From Chromatiaceae bacterium (GTDB lineage Bacteria > Pseudomonadota > Gammaproteobacteria > Chromatiales > Chromatiaceae), in NCBI GenBank assembly GCA_026984455.1, contig JALSSC010000004.1, positions 30,028 through 94,027 on the forward strand: a stretch of DNA of 64,000 nucleotides. The letters run 5' to 3'. The notes beneath the pieces were generated by a model, which saw only the letters and a program-made list of their open reading frames with translations, was not told the DNA's origin and ran no database searches. Shown one piece after another: positions 58,279-64,000 of this stretch; position 1 is the first letter of the stretch; each line of letters opens with the position of its first letter. Position numbers and translations under genes: made by a program.

Positions 58279-59949
58279 TCAGATGGCCCCGGTGCGCAAC
58301 ATGTGATCCGCCACGCGAAAGGCGTTGGCATAGATGGTCCAAGTATAGGGCACGCTGCCGCCCGTGGGCATGAAGCTGCCGTCGGTGACATAGAGGTTCT
58401 CCACCTCGTGGGCGCGACACCAGGGGTCGAGGACCGAGACGGCCGGATCGGTGCCGAAGCGGCAGCCCCCGGCCTGAAGGTTGGTGGGGGGGGCGCCGGA
58501 GGCGAAGACGAGCACGTCGCGCCCACCCAGGGCCTTGAGCAGGCGCCCGGCCTGGGAGGCCAGGTACCAGCCCACCTCCAGATTGCGCACATGGAAACCG
58601 GTGCGCACCCGCGCCACCGGCAGGCCCCAGTGGTCTTTCACTCGCGGGTCCAGGGTCACGCGACAGTCGTCCACCGGCAGCCAGTCGCAGAAGGCCTCGA
58701 TCTTGATCAGCATACCGTCCCGGATCCGGCGTTCCAGGCGGCGCTTCAGGGCCTTGCCCCATACCAGTCCGCGCCCCTTGCGGATCTGCCGCAGGGCGTG
58801 GCCGATGACCCCGTGGTGGGCATGGATCAGGTCGATGGTGCCCCCCTTGCGCCGGGGCCCCACCGCGGGATCGTCGATGACGTACCAGTCCTGGAGGGCG
58901 CGGTTGATGAAGGGACCGAAGCTCCGCAGATCGGTCTCGAAGGCCGCATAGGGGAGAAAGGCGGAACCCGCCCCGCCCCCGGCGAAGAGCAGGTTGCGTC
59001 CCACCTGGCCGCTGCCGTTGGCGAGCCCGTGGGGAAAGCGCGGGCCGCGGGAGAGCAACAGCAGGCGGGCGGTCTCGATGGCCTGACAGGCCACCACGAA
59101 GAGCCGCGCCCGGAGCCGATGGCGTTCGCCGGTGGCGTCCAGGTATTCGGCGGCGTAGAGCCGGCCCCGGGCGTCGCTGAGCAGCCGGGTCACGCGGCTG
59201 TGTGGCCGGATCTCGCAGTGCCCGGTGGCCAGGGCACGGTCGAGCAGGGCCGCGCGGGCACTGCCCTTGGCCCCGGTGGAGCAGCCGGTGGCGCCGCAAA
59301 AGCCGCCGTTGTAGCGGCACCCGGCGCGTTTCCCGAGGGGATGGGGCAGGATGGCGCGGGGGGTGGGAAAGGGGTGCATCCCCAGGCCCTCGGCCGCGGC
59401 GTCGATCAGGGCCGAGACAGGATGCTCGGCGGTGGGCGGAAACGGGAAGTCCGGGGTGCTGCGGGGTTCGGCATGGGGATGGGCCACCACTCGCCCGGAG
59501 ACCCCCACCTCCCGCTCCACCAGGGCATACCAGGGCTCCAGGTCGGCATAGGAGATGGGCCAGTCGGCGACGTTCGCGCCCGCGATGGGGCCGAAGGTCT
59601 CGCGCAGATGGAAATCCACCGGCTTCAGACGGTGGAAGAAGCCGCTCATGAAATTGCTGGAGCCGCCCACGCAGTTGCCGTTCCAGAAGCCACCGCCCTG
59701 GTCGGTGACCCGCCGTCCCCAGCCGCCGTCGTCCCGCTCCTCCTCCACCACCTGCGGCTCCAGGGCCGGGTCCGGGACATAGGTGGGGCGCTGACAGCAG
59801 GCCAGTTCGTCTTTGCGGAAGTCGTCCTCCCGCCACCAGGGGCCCTTCTCCAACACCAGCACCCGGCGTCCGGCCTGGGCCAGGCGCAGGGCCACTGGGG
59901 CGGCGCCAGCGCCGCTGCCGACGATGCAACAGTCGTATTCGCCGTTCAC
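58279..59949 (-). CDS. GMC-family FAD dehydrogenase (gluconate 2-dehydrogenase-like large subunit)
   Basis: A 556-residue flavoprotein. The FAD-binding N-terminus DCCIVGSGAGAAPVALRLAQ leads to VLVLEKGPW. GGSSNFMSGFFHRLKP and SVLDPWCRAHEVENLYVTDG, then GGSVPYTWTIYANAFRVADH, are the GMC substrate-side motifs. No signal peptide; such subunits are exported bound to the Tat subunit encoded next to it. The start is a GTG overlapping the stop of that gene (GTGA at 59946-59949). Oxidises an alcohol or sugar substrate that cannot be specified. No dedicated cytochrome c subunit is adjacent. Confidence 0.85.
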   Translation of the reverse strand: MNGEYDCCIVGSGAGAAPVALRLAQAGRRVLVLEKGPWWREDDFRKDELACCQRPTYVPDPALEPQVVEEERDDGGWGRRVTDQGGGFWNGNCVGGSSNFMSGFFHRLKPVDFHLRETFGPIAGANVADWPISYADLEPWYALVEREVGVSGRVVAHPHAEPRSTPDFPFPPTAEHPVSALIDAAAEGLGMHPFPTPRAILPHPLGKRAGCRYNGGFCGATGCSTGAKGSARAALLDRALATGHCEIRPHSRVTRLLSDARGRLYAAEYLDATGERHRLRARLFVVACQAIETARLLLLSRGPRFPHGLANGSGQVGRNLLFAGGGAGSAFLPYAAFETDLRSFGPFINRALQDWYVIDDPAVGPRRKGGTIDLIHAHHGVIGHALRQIRKGRGLVWGKALKRRLERRIRDGMLIKIEAFCDWLPVDDCRVTLDPRVKDHWGLPVARVRTGFHVRNLEVGWYLASQAGRLLKALGGRDVLVFASGAPPTNLQAGGCRFGTDPAVSVLDPWCRAHEVENLYVTDGSFMPTGGSVPYTWTIYANAFRVADHMLRTGAI

Positions 59950-60470
59950 AAGAGAAAATAGCGGGTCTCGGCGTCGGGACGGCGGAAGCCGGGCCGCCAG
60001 CCCAGCCACTTCCAGGCCCGTCCGCCGGGATTGACGCCATAGACCGGATCACCGAGCAGGGCCTCCAGGGTGAAGCCGAGGATCTCCTGAAGCCAGCGGC
60101 GGCCCTCGGGGTCCTCTTCGAAGCTGCGCAGGATCCGCTCCCGCCCGGCCTCGTCCAGGTGGAGGAATTCGGTGCCGCCGTGAGTACGGCTGTGCCTGGC
60201 CAAACGGGCGGGGCCGGCCCGCAACAGGGTCTTGAGTTCTGCCGGCACCTTGGGGTCCTCGAGCACGAAGGCCAGCCAGAGCAGGGCATTGGCCTCCCGC
60301 GCCCCCGGGGCGTCGGGTTCCGAGGGCAGGAGGTGGGCCTGGACGGCATCGACGATGCGCCAGTCCGTGACGCCGAGACCGGTCCGCGCCGCCAGGGCCT
60401 CGGCCAGGGCCGGGCCGCTCAGGGCGAATGCCCCGGCGGCGAGGAAGCGACGCCGGCTCCAGGCCTTCAT
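59946..60470 (-). CDS. Gluconate 2-dehydrogenase subunit 3-like Tat protein
   Basis: A 174-residue protein with a Tat signal (SRRRFLAAGAFALSG), followed by the subunit 3 fold: DWRIVDAVQAHLLPSEPDAP, ANALLWLAFVLEDPKVPAEL and the C-terminal YGVNPGGRAWKWLGWRPG. It escorts the FAD subunit through the Tat system to the periplasm. It overlaps the thioredoxin-fold gene before it (ATGA at 60467-60470) and the dehydrogenase gene after it, so the three genes form one transcription unit. Confidence 0.83.
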   Translation of the reverse strand: MKAWSRRRFLAAGAFALSGPALAEALAARTGLGVTDWRIVDAVQAHLLPSEPDAPGAREANALLWLAFVLEDPKVPAELKTLLRAGPARLARHSRTHGGTEFLHLDEAGRERILRSFEEDPEGRRWLQEILGFTLEALLGDPVYGVNPGGRAWKWLGWRPGFRRPDAETRYFLL

Positions 60471-60868
60471 GGCCGCGCCTCCTCGAGCATGGCCTGGAGC
60501 AGCCACAACATCCACCGGGGCTTGAGATAGCCGGCCTTGCGCACCCGTTCCCGGCCCTGGGCATCGAACACCAGGGTCAGGGGACGACGGGCGGGATAAC
60601 GCGCCACCCACTCGGGAAAGGCCGCCTCGTCCATGCGCACCGGCACATAGCGCGCCCGAATCAGGGCGACCACCTCGGGGTCGGTATAGGTCTCGAGGTC
60701 CATCTTCTTGCAGAAGGCGCACCATTGGGCGGTGACGTCCACGAGCACCAGGCGATCCTCTCTCGCCGCCCGGGTGAACATCTCGGGCGACCAGGCCTGC
60801 CATTGGATGCCCGCAGCAAGGCCCAGGCCCGGCAGGCAGAAGACGATGACGAAGAGGCGGCGAAGCAT
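60467..60868 (-). CDS. Periplasmic thioredoxin-fold protein
   Basis: A 133-residue protein starting MLRRLFVIVFCLPGLGLAAG, a signal peptide, then a thioredoxin domain with the redox motif DVTAQWCAFCKKMD and Pro loop ARRPLTLVFDAQGRE. It resembles the DsbD-gamma/Thioredoxin_7 group. The gene is first in an operon with the Tat subunit and the GMC dehydrogenase, so it may help fold that enzyme. A TTG two codons upstream is an alternative start. Confidence 0.8.
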   Translation of the reverse strand: MLRRLFVIVFCLPGLGLAAGIQWQAWSPEMFTRAAREDRLVLVDVTAQWCAFCKKMDLETYTDPEVVALIRARYVPVRMDEAAFPEWVARYPARRPLTLVFDAQGRERVRKAGYLKPRWMLWLLQAMLEEARP

Positions 60869-60925
60869 GCGCAAATCTCTCTGGACAAGGCCTGCCGGGA
60901 GGACCCGGGCAGGCGGCGATTACTG

Positions 60926-62248
60926 TCAGGGCGCGGCGGTGTACAGGCGCTGGAGGATCTCTCCGGGCCGGTCCCAGGCGCAGTCCGTGGCCATGGCGTT
61001 CACCCGCAGGCGCCGGAAATGGTGCGGGTGTTCGTACCACAGGTAGAGGGCGCGTTCCAGGGCCCCGGCGAGGTCTTCGTCGGTATCGAACAGAAAGCCG
61101 TTGCGGCGCGCATAGGGGGCCTCGTCGTCATGCACGTCGGTCACCAGATCGGCCCCGGCACCGCTGCGATGGACGATGGGGGCGGCGCCATAGGCCAGGG
61201 CGGCGAGGATGGCGAGGCCGCGCGGCTCGGGGCGGGCGGGATGCACCAGGATGTCGGCGGCGGCGAACAGGCCGTGGGCGAGCCCCTCGTCATGACGCTC
61301 CAGCAACCGGAACCCCGGGCGCCCCCGCAGGGCCTCCAGGGGGGCCAGGGCGCCCGCCTCCACCGCGACCCCCAGATACACGCACTGCGCCCCGGCATCC
61401 AGGGCCTGGGCCAGAGCACGGGCCACCAGGTCGATGCGCTTGCGGGCGATACCGCGGCCGACCCCCACCACCAGGGGCACCCGCGTCTGCTCCAGGTGCA
61501 GTTGGCGGCGCAGCCAGGCCTTGTCGTCGGCCTTGCGCGGCAGGGTGTTGGCAGAGAAGGTGCGCCAGACCAGGGGGTCGTGCCCGGGGTCCCAGAGGGG
61601 GCGTTCCAAGGCCGGGCGCAGGCCGCCGAAGGCCTCGCCCCGGGCGGTCAGGGCCTGGGCCAGTCGCCGCCCCCCGGCGCCCCGGGCGCAGGCCCCCGCG
61701 TAGTGGGCGGAAGAGGTGCTCACCCAGGTGGCGGCCTGCACCGCCGGGACCAGGGCGTCGCCACCCTCGGGCGGGGCTTCGAAGAAGCTGAACAGGCGCG
61801 GCGTGGCCGTCCACAGGACCGCCCCCAGGGCCGTCTCCCAGCCGAGGAAATGGACGGCGTCCGGCCATTCCCCCCGCTCCAGCAGCCGCACCGCGGCCCT
61901 CGCGAAGAAGTCGAAACGGGCGCGCTCGGCCGCCCCGTCCGGGGTCCGCCCGGCCCGGAACAGGCCGGCGGGGTCCTGAGGCTCGATGAGACGGAAGCGC
62001 ATCCCCTGGACACGGCCCCGATGTACCCGGCAATGCACGTAGCCGTCGCCCAGGGGCGCCCAGAGATCCTCCTCCCCGTCTCCGCTCCACCCCGAACCGG
62101 GCTCCCAGCCGGGATAGAAGGGCATCAGGACCTCCATCTCCAGGCCGCGCAGCAGGGCATCCCGGCAGAGACCGCGGCAATAGTCGGAGAGGCCGCTGTA
62201 GGCGCTCACAGGGGCGCATTCGGGGCTGACGACGACGATTCGGGTCAT
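60926..62248 (-). CDS. Glycogen synthase-like glycosyltransferase (GT5)
   Basis: A 440-residue GT-B protein. N-terminal VVVSPECAPVSAYSGLSDYC replaces the usual ADP-glucose loop (AKTGGLADV) and lacks its Lys. The C-terminal domain has VVGVGRGIARKRIDLVARAL, LVHPARPEPRGLAILAALAY and GAAPIVHRSGAGADLVTDV, matching the EPCGL...TGGL nucleotide-sugar region in diverged form. It is 5 bp after the GH57 gene on the same strand. Role in alpha-glucan synthesis is likely from context; donor specificity may differ from GlgA. Confidence 0.75.
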   Translation of the reverse strand: MTRIVVVSPECAPVSAYSGLSDYCRGLCRDALLRGLEMEVLMPFYPGWEPGSGWSGDGEEDLWAPLGDGYVHCRVHRGRVQGMRFRLIEPQDPAGLFRAGRTPDGAAERARFDFFARAAVRLLERGEWPDAVHFLGWETALGAVLWTATPRLFSFFEAPPEGGDALVPAVQAATWVSTSSAHYAGACARGAGGRRLAQALTARGEAFGGLRPALERPLWDPGHDPLVWRTFSANTLPRKADDKAWLRRQLHLEQTRVPLVVGVGRGIARKRIDLVARALAQALDAGAQCVYLGVAVEAGALAPLEALRGRPGFRLLERHDEGLAHGLFAAADILVHPARPEPRGLAILAALAYGAAPIVHRSGAGADLVTDVHDDEAPYARRNGFLFDTDEDLAGALERALYLWYEHPHHFRRLRVNAMATDCAWDRPGEILQRLYTAAP

Positions 62249-62253
62249 GGCAT

Positions 62254-63666
62254 CTACTCGAACAAGGGCAAGGGGCCGGCCTCCACTTCACCGGTCGAGG
62301 CGGCCCACAGGCGGCGTTCCGCCTCTTCCAGGTGGCGGGTCACCCGCATCCTCGCATATTCGGGATAGACCCCGGGGCGCAACATGAAGGGCCAGTCCGA
62401 GGCCTGCGCCAAGAGGAGGGCGTGGCGCGCCGGCCCCAGGCGCCCGGGGCTCCCCCCCCGGGCCGCAGCGTCCACCAGGCCCTTCTGAATACGCGCCAGG
62501 CGTGGCCAGATCCAGGCCGAGTCCTCATGCAGCCAGACCCGATGATAGCCCCCTTCGCCCCAACTCGACTCGAGCGGTGTCGCCTCCGGCAACAGCGGCC
62601 CCCGCGCCAGCCAGTCCATGGGCGTCAGGGTCTCGATGCCATAGTCCGGGGCCGCGCGCAGGACCTCCAGCAGCCAATCGACCCCTTCGTACCACCAGTG
62701 GCCGAAGAGTTCGGCATCGTAGGCCGCCAGCTGGGGGGCGGGGCACAACCGCCGCCGCGCGAGGAAGCGATGCGCATCGGCACGCGCCCGCCCGGCCGCC
62801 GTGCGCGGGTCGTAAGGCGCCCTGGACCGCCCCCCCGCGCCGATCCGCCAGGGCTTGAGGCCGGTCGGTTCGCCGTCGTCGGCGCGGATCTCGCGATGGA
62901 ACTCCCGGTAGGCGGGATCCCCGGGGAAACCCCCGCTACGACTCCATACCTCGCGGGTACAGGCGGCATCCCGTGCCAGGCAGACCGGACCCGCCGGACA
63001 GCGGGCCACGGCGAGGCCCGGTAGGGCATGGCTGTCCACGCAGAACCAGCGCAGGTCACGGCGCGCCAGGATCCGCTCCAGCCCGGGGAAATACCCCATT
63101 TCGGGCAACCAGAAGCCCCCTGGGCGTCGGCCGCTCCAGCGTTCGTGGAACGCCAGGGCCAGATCCAGTTGTGCCTCCACCGCCCCGGGGTGGTGGCGCA
63201 ACAGGGGCAGATAGCCGTGGGTCAGGGCGGTGGTGATCAGTTCCACCGCACCCCGATCCCGGAGGCGACACCAGGCGGACTCCAGGTCCATGCCCAGATC
63301 CTCGCGCCACCATGCCTCCAGGCGCGCATAATCCGCCTCGAAGTCGAGCAGGCGCGTGGCCAGTTCCGAGGGGAGATCCCCGGCCCGCCGCCGGGCGAGC
63401 CGCCGGGTACGCCCCACGTAGGCGCGAAAACGCTCCCGCAGGAGGGGGTCCCGCCACATGCCCACCAGGGTGGGAGACAGGGACAGGGTGATGCGGAAGC
63501 CATGCCCCGTGCCCCACAGCCGTTGCAGACCCTGCAACAGCCGCAGATGGCTCTCCAACAAGGCCTGGAACAACCAGGCCTCTTCCAGGAAGCGGGGATG
63601 CCCGGGGTGACGCACCCAGGGGAGGTGCGCATGCAGGACCAGAAACAGCGGTCCCGGACGGCTCAA
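62254..63666 (-). CDS. GH57 family alpha-glucan branching enzyme-like protein
   Basis: A 470-residue protein with the conserved GH57 regions: VLHAHLPWVRHP (region 1), GGFWLPEMGYFPG with the nucleophile Glu (region 3) and AAYDAELFGHWWYEGVDWLL with the acid/base Asp (region 4). The C-terminal helical part with DSAWIWPRL and LAQASDWPFMLRPG is typical of 1,4-alpha-glucan branching enzymes of this family. The start is a TTG at 63666 overlapping the TGA of the upstream gene (TTGA). It forms a cluster with the GT5 gene, consistent with storage-glucan synthesis. Confidence 0.86.
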   Translation of the reverse strand: MSRPGPLFLVLHAHLPWVRHPGHPRFLEEAWLFQALLESHLRLLQGLQRLWGTGHGFRITLSLSPTLVGMWRDPLLRERFRAYVGRTRRLARRRAGDLPSELATRLLDFEADYARLEAWWREDLGMDLESAWCRLRDRGAVELITTALTHGYLPLLRHHPGAVEAQLDLALAFHERWSGRRPGGFWLPEMGYFPGLERILARRDLRWFCVDSHALPGLAVARCPAGPVCLARDAACTREVWSRSGGFPGDPAYREFHREIRADDGEPTGLKPWRIGAGGRSRAPYDPRTAAGRARADAHRFLARRRLCPAPQLAAYDAELFGHWWYEGVDWLLEVLRAAPDYGIETLTPMDWLARGPLLPEATPLESSWGEGGYHRVWLHEDSAWIWPRLARIQKGLVDAAARGGSPGRLGPARHALLLAQASDWPFMLRPGVYPEYARMRVTRHLEEAERRLWAASTGEVEAGPLPLFE

Positions 63667-64000
63667 TCGCCAACCCCTGAAGACCAGGACGAAACCACAC
63701 CGGCCTCGCCCGGCTCCGGGGTCTCCAGCGGGACCACGAGGGGCAGCGCGGCAGGACCCCGAACCGCCGCCGCGGGCGGAAGTGCCGGCGGCGGGCGTGG
63801 AAAAGGCGCCTCGAAGGGCAATTCCCCGCCCGAGGCCAGTGAGGGATCTTCGGGAGGCACACGGACGGGGATCGCGCCCGGCACCGGCACGCGCATCCGC
63901 CTGCGACCGGGCCCTCCGGATCCGGGCAGGACGACCACGGGCCCCCGGAGGAGCAGATCCCACCCCCCATCGGGCGCCATACGCCCCAGTTCCACCCCGA
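63663..64000 (-). CDS. DUF4912-like protein (5' end outside window)
   Basis: The reverse strand is open from the window edge to a stop at 63663-63665 that overlaps the GH57 start. Visible sequence begins VELGRMAPDGGWDLLLRGPV and continues Pro-rich (PRPPPALPPAAAVRGPAALP) to the end SSWSSGVGD. Proteins with DUF4912 domains often precede GH57 branching enzyme genes, and the visible ELGRMAPDGGWDLLLRG segment fits such a domain, but the identification is tentative. The first codon seen may be internal. Confidence 0.45.
   Translation of the reverse strand, partial: GVELGRMAPDGGWDLLLRGPVVVLPGSGGPGRRRMRVPVPGAIPVRVPPEDPSLASGGELPFEAPFPRPPPALPPAAAVRGPAALPLVVPLETPEPGEAGVVSSWSSGVGD

Noticed and set aside
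57716..60349. Giant fusion frame joining Uma2 to upstream sequence
   Set aside because: Only the last 186 codons are family-like. The rest is an out-of-frame shadow of the GMC dehydrogenase gene.

Overview
The window is GC-rich, densely coded bacterial DNA whose gene content points to a motile gammaproteobacterium. Evidence: a sigma-54-type flgB promoter, an LpxL-type lipid A acyltransferase, CheV with a sigma-28-type promoter, a ParE-type topoisomerase IV subunit, CreA, RsgA and FxsA. An H2-oxidising or sulfur-oxidising lifestyle of the Chromatiales kind would fit the group 3b hydrogenase, but the species cannot be named from the sequence.

Layout. 1-3460: a partial EF-G-like GTPase, an Lpp-like lipoprotein, a zinc-ribbon protein, a small cytochrome c and a PIN/Phd toxin-antitoxin pair with its operator. 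3625-9945: a compact hydBGDA-type NiFe hydrogenase operon behind an FNR/ANR-like box, with its maturation protease and a membrane histidine kinase/response regulator pair; the genes from hydB to the kinase overlap by 1-4 nt. 10229-15662: lipid A acyltransferase, SWIM/SNF2 helicase, FxsA and a secreted phospholipase A2-like protein. 15698-20518: flagellar flgA (minus strand), a decayed cheR-like remnant, then flgBCDEF; the operon stops after flgF. 20994-32569: six consecutive signalling genes, including one protein that carries HD-GYP, GGDEF and EAL domains together. 32639-44226: a DUF349 protein, an ArnD-like deacetylase, an unknown 388-residue protein, cheV, parE, and an M14 peptidase/GCS2 ligase pair. 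44573-51552: a phosphorelay-like block made of an apparently inactive Hpt/REC/GGDEF/EAL protein, a BarA-type hybrid kinase and a receiver fused to a metallo-beta-lactamase domain. 51814-55627: creA, an esterase, a Met-less cytochrome c, rsgA, an EVE protein and a thioredoxin-like protein. 55522-57715: an ECF sigma/anti-sigma pair divergent from a bufferin-type precursor gene and doxX, without the expected bufB/bufC enzyme genes. 57716-60868: an Uma2 nuclease, a GMC dehydrogenase with its Tat subunit, and a thioredoxin-fold protein. 60926-64000: a GT5/GH57/DUF4912-like alpha-glucan cluster.

The most striking non-genic feature is a dispersed family of about 206-bp elements with terminal inverted repeats (TATACCCGTCGCACGTGAAT at the ends) and strongly structured interiors. 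There are three well-preserved copies (10039, 35561, 39579) and four decayed ones (11204, 38232, 41725, 47225). They sit between genes and in two places supply the C-terminus and stop codon of a protein. They look like non-autonomous mobile elements (MITE-like); no transposase is in the window.

The best candidates for an undescribed system are this repeat family, the REC-metallo-beta-lactamase phosphorelay block and the bufferin cluster without its modifying enzyme.
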